Source: Phyto melanocephala
Taxonomy: Eukaryota > Arthropoda > Insecta > Diptera > Rhinophoridae
Direction: 5' to 3'
Assembly (NCBI GenBank): GCA_941918925.1
Contig: OW799234.1
Span: forward strand, 130,118,895-130,182,894
Length of the DNA stretch: 64,000 nucleotides
A model generated the notes under the pieces. The model was not told the origin of the DNA, ran no database searches, and saw only the letters and a program-made list of their open reading frames with translations. Shown in pieces: positions 27,101 to 39,100 of this stretch. Positions within the stretch are counted from its first letter, which is position 1. Every line of letters starts with the position of its first letter. A program made the position numbers and the translations under genes.

Positions 27101-30100
27101 GGCCTGGAATTGTGTGAAATCAGTAATAGAAAATGTATTAGGAAATCATCGGTCTGAAAACTGGCGAATTTTAATCAAAAATATGCTAACCGCATTTAAA
27201 AACTTAAACGTTAGAATGTCATTGAAAATACATTTTTTGCATTGCCATGCCGAAAAATTTAATGAACAATCACCAGCCGAGTCTGATGAACATGGCGAGA
27301 GATTTCACCAAGTAACAGCCAGGCTCGAACACTGGTATAGCGGCAAACAACTTGATTCGCTATTAGGGGATATTTGTTGGAATCTGCAGGAGGAAGAAGA
27401 ATAAATTTCTAAATAAAAACTACTTAACAACAAAAAATTTTTAGTTTGGTTATATAAAAAATTCAAAAATTTCATCTTTTCTGAAAAAATCAAAAGTTGT
27501 AGACAGACTTTAATCACAAATAGCTTATTTTGCACCTGCGCAACTTTATTTTTCATTCCCATCATTTGTTTCTAAAGGCCTAGGATTCACTCCTAGGGGG
27601 ATAAAATGTATGACCGACCTCCAATGTTTTTTGTTCTTAACATTTTCTTAAATTATACTTTCCCTTTATCACCATCCCTTAGGGGGCCCCAATACAAATG
27701 TTGCGTTTTATGAAATTCTTAGATTAATTAAAATTTGTCGACTTTTGTGAATAAAATCAAAAGTTGCAAACAAATTTTAATTGTTTATAGCTTGTTTTGT
27801 TTGCAGCTTTATTTTTTATATGTGTGCATAAAATTAGAAGCCTAGCTGAATTTTTCAATTTTTTATGAATTTTTAAAAAATAAAAATTTCGAAATTTTTA
27901 TAAAAAAATTAATTTTTTTAAAAAAAAAAAAATTATGTTTCTAAAAGGACTGCGAATGTTAGAAAGAGGTTTTACTTTTCTTAAAGGAAATTTTATTGCG
28001 GAATTTCGGTTTTTTAAGTTTTTCAATAAGCTAAAGCGTTTTTGAGTTACGCGCACATATGTTGTGCAACCTCCTCCATTTTCGAAATAACGGTATATCT
28101 CGAAAACCAGAGCCAATCTTAAAAAACCGTGGGCACCACTGGATTCAGCGTACCCGAATTATGTTAAAACGCTAGGTGCCCAGCTTGTCACGAAAAAAAA
28201 GTGTCAATTTCATGCACAGTGTTATTATCACTCTAACGTAAAAAAATTACATTCTTGATCCATATTTATACATATTGGATAGAAAATTCATCCAAATTTT
28301 TTTTTTAATTTTTTTAATTTTTAATCACCAAATTCAAAAAATCTGCTAATCAGTCATTTAATTTCAAAACTATTTTATAACCGCCCAGCAAAAACCAGGT
28401 AATGACGTGCTCTTACTAAACAACATACTTTTCAATGACTATTACATATAGTCTGTCTTCATAAGAAGTATTTTAGTAATGACTTGATTTAAAATGTGAT
28501 ACGTAGGTACTTATTTCCAGACATTTACTTAGATACACATACAATACAATTTCTTGTTTCGAAATTTGCTTGAAGCCATTCAAATACATAACTTTTTTAT
28601 AATTCTCATTTAGTTTAACACGCTGAGGGTATAAGTAATAATTATTGTGACAACAGCGGCAAAGCATTTCATTAAAAAAGTGGTGACTTATAGATTTTCA
28701 CTGATTTTTAAATTTCTAATTAACGTATCGCAGAAAATTCTAACCGAATTTTCGCCCTTAGAAGAACCGAACGACTTCTGTAAGTCCATAAAAGTAATGG
28801 GTTATTTAGGTTATTAAAATCAAATACTTATATATTGCTATAAAAGTAAGTACTTATTTAAGTGCCTATTTTTAAGCGACCTATTTGTAAGCGAGGGTGG
28901 TAAGTACTTATTTAAGCCCCTATTTTTAAGCTAGCGTGGTAAGTTCTTGCCACCAATGACATCGCCGTGTTAAAATAATGGGTTTAAATGCCAAATTGTA
29001 AGTAATAAAGAACAGTTTTCTTGTACTTTCAAATCATTATTTTGTAATGTGTTATTTTGCTGGGCGTGTTTTTATTAAGGTAATTAGACAATATTATAGA
29101 ATAATTTTATTTAAAATTGTTTTTATTTTTCTTATACTCTTCCATCAACGCTTTTAGATATTTTTAGATACATTTCGACCTGCATTTCCATTTTCCATGG
29201 AAATCGTTGGCGATTTTTTTTTTTAAGTTTTATTTTAACCCAAATCCAGGACATTTCAACTAGCCTGAGTTTAAGTTAGTTTAGATAGGTAGATTTGCTT
29301 CTCAAAGCACCAAAAGCATATTATTAAATAGCACTTCAGCGGCGCTTTGTTGTAATGGCAAGTGGCCTAAAGTAAGTATACATTTCATACTGTCTAACAA
29401 AACTTTAGTCGTTTTTTTACCCTTCTTCTGTGGTGCCAAGGGTATATAAAGCTTTACCATTCCGTATGCAATTTCTACAATATTCATTTCAGACACATTT
29501 GCTACCATTTTTAGGACTATTTGTAAAAAATTTTGGAGGAATCGGTCACAAATGGCGGACAATAAATTTAAATATGAGTCAAATCTAGTAATTAACAAGC
29601 AAGAGCACTATATTCGAATGTCGTAATTACTTTATTTGACCCATATATACGTCTTTTTATTTCGGACGCCTTCTTGGATTTTAACTTTTTGATAATTTAT
29701 TGTATTCTGCTTGTCAAGCCCTTTCATCTCATACAAACATTGATTTGGTTGAAGTAGGTACATTTTTATACCCGCCACCAAAAAAATGGTGGGGGTATAT
29801 TCATTTTGTCATTCCGTTTGTAACACATCGAAATATCCATTTTAGACCCCATAAAGTATATATATTCTGAATCAGGGTTTGATTTGATGACGATCTAGCT
29901 ATGTCCGTCCGTCTGTCCGTCTGTCCGTCTGTTGAAAGCACGATAGAGGTCGCACCGAAAAAGCTAGGGGGCTCAAATTTTTCCAGAATCTTTCTTATAG
30001 ACAAGGTTTGTTTGGTATTGAAAATGGGCTAAATCGGAATATTAGGAAGAGAGTTATAGCTCGAAAAGCAAGGGTAGGTCGAAAAAACCGTGTCCTTCGA

Positions 30101-33100
30101 ACATCGAATAAAATGGAATTGTGTCCAAACGCCTTAACGTAGACTCATGGAACTTCGAATATATATTTCCTGGGCAAAGACAATATTTTCCCCTGAAAAT
30201 TGTCTAAATCTATGCATTAGGAGAGGAGTTATCGATCAAAATGTACGAAAATTTATACCGCACAGTGTATTTTTCGGTATATTTAAAAACAAAAACGTCA
30301 TAAAAGCAACAAAATTGGATGTACGACTCTGAAATTTTGCACACTTTGCTTTTTGGTAACACGCTTTCTTTTAACGGCAAATCAATGTGCCACGCCCACT
30401 TTTACGCCCACCTCCCATATAACGTTTTATTCAAAATTCATATAATTTCTCTATTAATAAAGATTTTGGAATTACAAAGGGCTATTTTGAAACACCTAAG
30501 TTGTACTCATTCACAAAAATAACTTTGACACGCCTACTGTAACGCCCACTTTTCACGTTATCTACCGTTAATGAAATTTAAAAGCTCATAAAACCGCTAA
30601 AATTAGAAGTATGATGATAAATTTTGCTACGTCTATCCCCCTAGGCAATTTCATTACTATGCCAAAAAATTAAGGTGCCACGCCCACTTTTACGCCCAAC
30701 TCCCATATAACGTTTTACCTAAAATTCGTATAATTTCTCTATTAATAAAGATTTTGGAATAATAAAGGACTATATTGAAACACCTAAGTTGTACTCATTA
30801 GCAAAAACAACTTTGACACGCCTACTATAACGCCCACTTTCACTTTTGAATTGTGTCCAGACGCATAAACGTAGTCATGAAACTTCGAATATATATTTAT
30901 CGAGTCAAAAAAATATTTTTCCCTGAAAATCGCTTAAATTTATGAATTAGGAAAAGAGTTATAGATAAAAATGTACGAAAATTTATACCGCACAGTGTAT
31001 ATTTCAAATTTAAAACGTAATAAAACTGACAAAACTATTTGTACGATTCTGAAATTTTGCAAATATGGCTTTTTAGTCAAAGTCTTCGTTATAACACTTT
31101 TTTCTTTAAATTTTTATAAAGATATATTAGTCATATATATTAGCATTTATTCATCTTACACTGTGCCATTTATTGTACTGTAGCTAAATATAAGATAAAG
31201 ATGATAAGATAGATGACTCTACTAGCAACTACTAGATGGCATGCTAACAACTTATGCTTATGTTCTCCTGAAGTTATGCTCTATTAAAAATGGGAATTTA
31301 GGAAAATTTTGACCTAATTCAAAAAAAATTGTCTCTAAACATTATAAACAATTTATTTTCATGTACTAATGGCTAACAAATTTTAAAATTATACAAAACT
31401 TATTTCGTTTGAAAATCTTTTAAAAGCAAAATGTTATAGAAGTTTAAAAATCAAAATCTTACTAATAAATATCCCGTTATAGAAAAATGCAGAGAATGTA
31501 TATTTTAAATCACCCTGTGGCCCTTAAAATTTAACCTTAAATTCACTTTCTTCCTCTTAAATTCATGTAAATTCTCTATGAATAAATATTTTGGAATACT
31601 AAAGGACTATATTAAAATATCTAAGTTATGTTTATTAGCAGAAACTTTATTGACACGCGTATTTTAACGGCCACTTTCATTGAAAGACTAAATTTACGAA
31701 AACATTTTACTAGCATACCGAAGTTATAATGGGTGGTTTTATTTTAAGGGACTATGTTGATTTTGAATAAAATTATTTTGAAATTATTATCATTTATTTT
31801 TATAATGATAATATTTGTATGCTTCAATTATGTATGGAACAAAATATCGGCCAAATGGCCCCCCAACCTAGGCGGCACACCACGATCCAATAGTCCATAT
31901 TTTCAATGACACTGTTGATGCTCGATTGTTGGGCACGATGATGAGTCGAGGTTGCTTGCTCTTTTGCCACGTTATCGTGAAAAACAGCAATGTTTCCCAT
32001 TCAACGAACTAAGATGGCATTCACAGATGTTTTCAAATTTCATACAGACCTGCTTTGCAGACATTTTAATATTGTTTACAATTCTCACGATTGTGGACGA
32101 ATTCGAACGATTGTGTTGACCAAAAGAATCACGAAGTGCACAAAATGCATTTTGATTTGAACGCCAATTTTTACAAAAATCTTTAATATTTAAAAGCGTT
32201 GCTCGATTGCGTATCTTTCCACGGTTCAAATTGAGTTAGTCTGAGATTGAGAAATGTCAAATGAAATACAAGAAAAAAGTTGAAGTTTAGATGTGGTTCA
32301 CCTTAAACATGGGCCCTTAAAATTTAACCACCCTCTACAAAGAAAGTGATACATATTTTATTATAAAGAGATTATTCTATAGCGATTAACAAAATAATAA
32401 ATATTGTGCTTTAAATGTACACAAAATTGGTGGAGGGTATAAAAGATTCGGCACAGCCGAATATAGTGCTCTTACTTGTTTTAATACAAATAAGTTTTTT
32501 TTCTACAAGAACCGGCCTTTGAAGTAATTTCTAAGACGTCCTTAGAACTCAAGAAACTTTGGAAGTTACTTCGTAATTTGATTTGAAAAAAAAAAAAAAA
32601 ATTTCGAATTACCAAAAAAAAATTTTAGTTTCAAATCGAATTATGGAGTAACTTTAAAAGTTTATTGGATTTTATTATTTGACCTTTATTTTATAAAATT
32701 TTTAATTGATTTTTCAAGCTCGAGGTCTTTATAAATATTTGTTGATTTATTTATTATTCAATATTTCGCTACTCCTTTGTGTAGCATCTTCAGAAAAGAA
32801 ATTGTGTGTTTTTACAAAATTTTATATAATTTTCTAATTTTTGTTTTTAATAAAAATTAAATAAAATATATATCATGGCGAATTTTAGCGATTCGGATAA
32901 AATTTTTTTTATTTTCTTAATTAAAAAAAAATTTTTTTAATAAAAGAAGGAAGCTTCGGCGGTTTTGGCGATTTTTAAAAGATCAAAATAAGTCTGGCAA
33001 CCCTGCCACGTTACTGTTTTCAAAGTATTTTTAATAAACTAAAAATACACAAACAAGCGCCTAAATACCAAACAATAATCAATTTGAACATAAGTTGATT

Positions 33101-36100
33101 TCGGGAGTTTCGGCTTCCTATATGAAAGTTTGGACGTATTTCTAAGGGCAAATTATGACATTTTATGGATATTACAATTTATCGAACGTGAGTTTCTAAC
33201 TTTTACGGGTTAGAATTGTTATAAGAATTTGGTCGACGTTAAAAAAAATTGCATTGACATTCTATTTTTTTTATTTTTACATAAAACTTGATATTTTAAG
33301 TTGATAACACCACACAAATTTCCACTATAAACCGTTTCTTTTTTTTACAATACTAAAAAAGGAATTTTTTGGTGGTTTAAAATTTTGGTTAACTTTCAGA
33401 CAAACAAACTGGATTGAGTTGACAACGACAGTAGCGGCATATAACGTTAGAAGTATAATTGATTAAAAAATTATTATTCAATTAAGTAATGTAATCAGGG
33501 GGCAAATTATGACATACGAACACGATCGTAATTTGAGAATTCGTATTAGAATCTCTTTACCAAAAGCACAGCAAACTCGATCGTTCGAGTAACATTACAA
33601 ACATGTTCGTATGTCGCGATTTGGCCCCAGAAAGTAATAAAACAAATACGTCAAATACAATATTCACTTACTTGTACGATTTTGTGCTGGCATATAACTC
33701 ATTTCGGTGACTTAGGCGTTGTACACCACACCTATAATAGAAATAAAAAAATAATTTAATATTTTACTTTGAAAAATCAATTAAAAAGGTTAAAAGCCTG
33801 GAAATTTATATCAATTATTTATTTTTAGGAAATAATTTCTTATTAAATTAACGAATACAATAAAAAAAAATTTGCTGTAGAATAACGTAGGTATGTAGAC
33901 ATCATGGCAATTTACTAGCTATCCGGCCCCTATGATAATTCCGATGATATTATTTAGTTAAAACCTTATCGCCTTACCTAATTCTTGTAGTCTCGGGCAA
34001 TAACAAACAACGTGTTTTGCCACTTCTATCTTTTCCTCGTCCTCACACATCCTAAAAAAATCGGGAGTGTCGCGATCCCATATATTTATCCAAAACCTTA
34101 CCGGACAATGCATAGAAATAATAGTATTCCTCAGAAAAACCCTAGTTAGGTGTTTAAGTACCATAGAGTCCGCTGAGCTAATCTTTGGTCATAAAGCCCT
34201 TGACAGTCTGCAGTTCCTTTTGTTCAACCATGCATAATTTGTCTTGCCTGACATCCACTCACAGCGCGCAAGATCGTCTAAAATTGCATTGCCGACAACA
34301 CCACTTCCATTCCCGGTACTTAACATATCCTAATATTCAGACTAATAATTTCCATTCAAGGGCTTTACGTAACTATCAACGTAAAAAGTAACCTCCCATA
34401 CCCATTAGCCAAATATGAAACTCCTGATTTTTTTCTCCTATGTTATAGAGACTCGATACGGTGCTTATATCCATCTTAGATCGATCATTCACTCCGTCAG
34501 ATCCAAACCAGCAACACCTTTTAGGGATTATTATCAGAGGATCAGATCAAAACTGGTCTCTTTAACATTATAGTCCGCCATATTACCCTGACGCCGAGTA
34601 TAGTTCTGAAACCAGTTTCCCATAAAATCCTAGTGTGGACAATATTAAGTAGTCTACGCAAACCTGACTAACTAGCCTAATAAAGTCCCTTGACACTTTT
34701 TGTTAAGAAAATATGTTAAGCAAAGTATCCAGTGTACCCTAAGGTTAACTTTTCATTACGCCAAATGAAGCACTAAATCTCCCACCACACAGTACATTCA
34801 TATGTCAGGATGAACCTAACAACGGTCGTGTAAGTCTAATTTTCTAGTTTTTGTTGTAAGCCCCAACTCTTGTTTATGGAGTTCCTGTATGTGTTGTAGG
34901 CATTCAGGAGACTCTCTTAACCCTCTAATGTGTATTTCTCTTTAAAGACATATTACAAACTAGGAACACACCGAGAACTAACTCTGTCTTATCTGAATTA
35001 ACACCAAGCCCATCTCCTGTCTGCCAAAAAGATTGTGCTCATAGCGTAAATTGTCATAACTCGCTAATCGTCGGAAAAACCTTCCCGTGATTAGCAGACT
35101 AGGTCGTCCACATATGCAATGATATTTCTATCTTTTGTATTCAAATTTTCTCAGTATAACACTAATCATTAGTAACCATAACAGGGGTGATAAAACCTCT
35201 CACTTTGTGGTGTCTTTTGGATACTATTTTCTTCAAACAGACATCTCTCAATCTCCCAGGTTATTTGTCTTATTAAGAATTCCTTAACACCCAGCTCACT
35301 AAAAGCAGCTCTAATTGCCTCTATTTTAATATTGTTAAAGCCTTTCTCCACATCTAAGAACGCTGCAAGCATATATTCCCAATCATGCAAGCTACGTTCT
35401 ATAAAACTTATCACATCATGCTGCGCACTCTTAACAGACCCACCCTTAAGATAAGCATGCAAAGCTCTACTGATAACTTGGAAATTAATAAAACCCCTAA
35501 AATTTATAATATGCCTCTTAGAGATATTCGCGAAATATTTTGGTTAAGTCGGGCTCTAATCGGTAGTTATAGGCAAAACATTTTTTTTAAAAAATATATA
35601 TTCCAAAAATTTACAAACGAAACTCAATTTTTTCAACTCCAAGACAATCAAGAGAGTCAATAATATTGGTATCATCTGAAAGGACTTGACAAGCGCAATA
35701 TAAGGCACTATTAAAGAATTTAAATTCATGATGGTCGCCACTACAAAATGGCGGACAAAAAAAGTTATATTTATCTTGTTAGGGGGTAACCCACAAGCGA
35801 AGTTGCAACATGATAATGTGGCATCACCATGCAATGCAACGCTGCGCCCTCAATAAGTTTAAATTTCATACGTATTAGTTTTCAACTGTAATTTAGTCAT
35901 GTTGTAGCAAGCAAACCTTAAGCACACCTCAAAGTAAAGAATTAAAAGTTATTTTGTTTAATTATATAAAACTTGTCTTTTATTACAACGTAAAAGCACA
36001 ACAAAAGTGGCGACGAGGACGGTGAAATAAAATAAAAAATTTTTATTATTACAAAATGCCGCAAACGACAATGTCCGACGACAAAGTTCTTCAATTGTTG

Positions 36101-39100
36101 GAAGACCAGCAAAACGCTATGCACCAACAAACCCTTTTGCTACAACAAATGGCACAGCTTTTACAGGCGCAAGGAACAGCTTCAACGAGTAGTCCACAGA
36201 CGCCAAGCACGTCAAAAGCATCACTAATGCAATCATTGGCTCACTCAATGACAGATTTCGTGTACGAGCCAGAAAGTGGTCTTATTTTTCAAGCTTGGTA
36301 CAATAGATATGTACATGTTTTTGAAAAGGAGGCAAACACGCTGGAAGACCATGACAAAGTTGCTCTGCTCTGGAGGAAAATGTCCAACCAAGTTCATGAA
36401 AGATTTTCAAATTACGTATTGCCAACGAAGCCAGTTGATATGAGCTTAAAAGACACTGTCGACAAATTGAACAAACTGTTTGGCAAAGCTGAAACACAGG
36501 TTTCACAACGCTATAAATGTCTGCAACTTTCAAAAATGGAAGGCGAGGATTTTAAAGAATACGCTAGCCGAGTAAACCTCCAATGCGAGTTATTCAACAT
36601 GACTGATTTTAAAATTGATCAGTTCAAATGTCTAATTTTCGTATTAGGTCTTAAATCCAGTAAAGACACAGACATTCGAGTCCAGTTACTTAAAATTTTA
36701 GATGCATTCTCTGAAACAGCAAACCTTGATAAACTTGTTGATGAGACACAACGCATATTAGATCTCAAATCAGATAATACAATGATTGAACATCAATCCA
36801 AGGTAATCTGCACTGTCACCAAAACGGAGAATAATAAAAATTCGAGTTACAAAATTCCAAAAACACCATGCTGGCTCTGCGGGGAGTTACATTATGTAAA
36901 ATTTTGTCCATACGTTAAACACAAATGCGTTAACTGTCACCAAATTGGACACAAGGACAACTACTGCTCTAGCTCGAAGCTCGGGAAAACAACAAAGCCA
37001 CTGCAAGATGAAAACAAACGAAAATTCAGAAAGAAAACGAATTTCAGAACAAAAGCCGTATTCACAGGAAAAAAACTTCAACTCCAAGAATGTCGTAAGT
37101 ACGTAACTGTGACAATCAATAACGAAACTATTCGACTGCAAATAGACACCGCTTCAGACATTTCAATTATTTCGGTTGAAACATGGGAAACCATTGGCAA
37201 ACCAGCTGCTTGTGCAACAAACGACAGCGCCAGCGACGCCAATATGAACAAAATCAATTTACTGGCAGCATTCAAATGCGAGGTCACAATAAATGATGTT
37301 TCAAAAAAACTTAACTGTTATATCACAGATATAGATCAATTAAACATCATGGGTATAGAATGGATTCAAGCTTTTGACCTCTGGGAAAAACCTATATCCA
37401 CCTGGTGTCGACAGATTCGTTTTGATGAGGACATAGCTACACTTAAGGAAAAGTATCAAACCGTTTTCGATAATAGTAGTTTAGGATTATGTACTAAAGC
37501 AAAAGTACATATACAAGTACTACCGAACGCAAAGGAAATTTTTGTTCCTAAACGCCCAGTTCCCTACGCAGCAAGACTTGAAATTGAATCAGAACTGCAA
37601 AGACTGGAAAATGCGGGAATTATCTCTCCTCTGAACACATCTAAGTATGCTGCACCAATAGTAGTCAGTAAAAGGAACGGAAAAATTCGCATTTGCGCTG
37701 ACTACTCTACTGGACTAAATTCTATAGTAGAACCAAACCAGTATCCATTGCCAACACCAGAGGAAATTTTTTCTGAATGCCACAACTGTATCATCTTCAG
37801 CCATCTGGACTTGTCAGATGCTTACCTTCAGGTTGAAGTGGATGACGACAGCAAAGAACTGCTCACCATAAACACTCACAAAGGTTTATTCAAATTCAAT
37901 CGCCTGACACCTGGAATAAAATCCGCTCCAGGAGCTTTCCAAAGGATAATGGACCAACTGTGCTCAGGCATAGATGGTGCTAAAGCATATATAGACGATA
38001 TAATGCTCGCAAGTAAGTCAACTTCTGAACATAAATCTAATCTTAATCTGCTATTACAGAAAATTCAAGATTATGGTTTCCGGCTAAAATTTGAGAAATG
38101 TCAATTTTTTAAGAACGAAATCAAATATTTAGGACAGATTTTAGATAGGGATGGCATTCGACCCGATCCGACGAAAATCAATACCATTAAAAATTTGAAA
38201 ACTCCACAAAACATTTCCGAAGTACGTTCCCTTTTGGGTTCAATAAATCATTATGGCAAATTCGTTAAAAACATGCGAAATCTTCGAAAGCCCCTTGATG
38301 ATCTGTTAAAAAAGGAAAACAAATTTAACTGGACACCAGAATGCCAAGCATCATTGGAAAATTTTAAACGAATTTTAACCTCAGACATGTTACTTACACA
38401 CTACAACCCGGATTTACCTATACACGTTGCTGCGGACGCATCTTCCCATGGCATTGGTGCAGTAATTTACCACACATTTCCTGATAATAGCATGAAAGCA
38501 ATTCATCACATATCAAGATCTCTCACACCCGCTGAACGTAATTATAGCCAAATTGAAAAGGAAGGCTTAGCACTAATTTTTGCCGTACAACGGTTCCACA
38601 GGATGCTGTTTGGACGGAAATTTACATTGCACACCGACCATAAACCATTGCTTTCAATTTTCGGCTCGAAAAAAGGAATACCGGTTTACACTGCCAATCG
38701 TTTACAACGTTGGGCCTTGATATTATTAACTTATGACTTTGAAATCAAATACACGAACACCAAAGACTTTGGTCATGCAGATGTTCTTTCTAGACTCATC
38801 AGTGATCATGAGAAACCATCAAATGAATATATTGTTGCTTTCGTATCACTCGAAGAAGACATACGCAACGATATCGACGAGGCAATGTCAACACTACCTG
38901 TATCCTTTAAGATGATAGTCAAGGCTACCAAAAATGACCAAATTTTACAGAACGTCATTCAATACATAAACACCAGTTGGCCAGCAAGTAGCAAAAATAT
39001 TAATTCTGCTATTATGCCCTACTTTAATCGAAGAGAATTACTATCGACAGCAGATGGCTGTGTGATGTTCAACAATCGAATTGTTATACCAGACCCATAT

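Larger units (their letters stand above)
24368..28221 (+). mobile_element. 3.85-kb DNA transposon with ~435-bp inverted repeats
   Basis: Inverted ends begin CACTGTGC and are near-identical from GACAAGC inward to about 24801 (left) and 27783 (right), including TAGCGTTTTAACATAATTC. TTA flanks both outer ends (24365-24367, 28222-28224), a 3-bp duplication. The interior encodes a transposase-like protein with a 66-bp intron. CACTG ends and a 3-bp TSD suggest the CMC (CACTA/EnSpm, Mirage, Chapaev) group, which is inference. A small MITE (25185-25401) and a LINE tail (25789-26000) are nested inside. Confidence 0.8.
12345..33671 (-). other. arm-A intron 2, 21.3 kb, transposon-filled
   Basis: The equivalent arm-B intron is 2.4 kb. 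Recognised content is listed separately. Nothing further is seen in 12930-14700 (apart from a degenerate repeat piece near 13140), 15450-16380, 17890-19000, 19430-20360, 23240-24360 and 32485-33490 beyond AT-rich sequence. Confidence 0.6.

Noticed and set aside
27898..28116. Conserved-looking frame [16 protein letters not shown] found twice (24463 and 27898)
   Set aside because: The two frames are the same sequence read from the two inverted-repeat arms of one transposon, not paralogous genes.
29302..29598. 98-codon minus-strand frame
   Set aside because: Its middle ([20 protein letters not shown]) is the translation of an X2 repeat fragment that also appears in other frames in the window.
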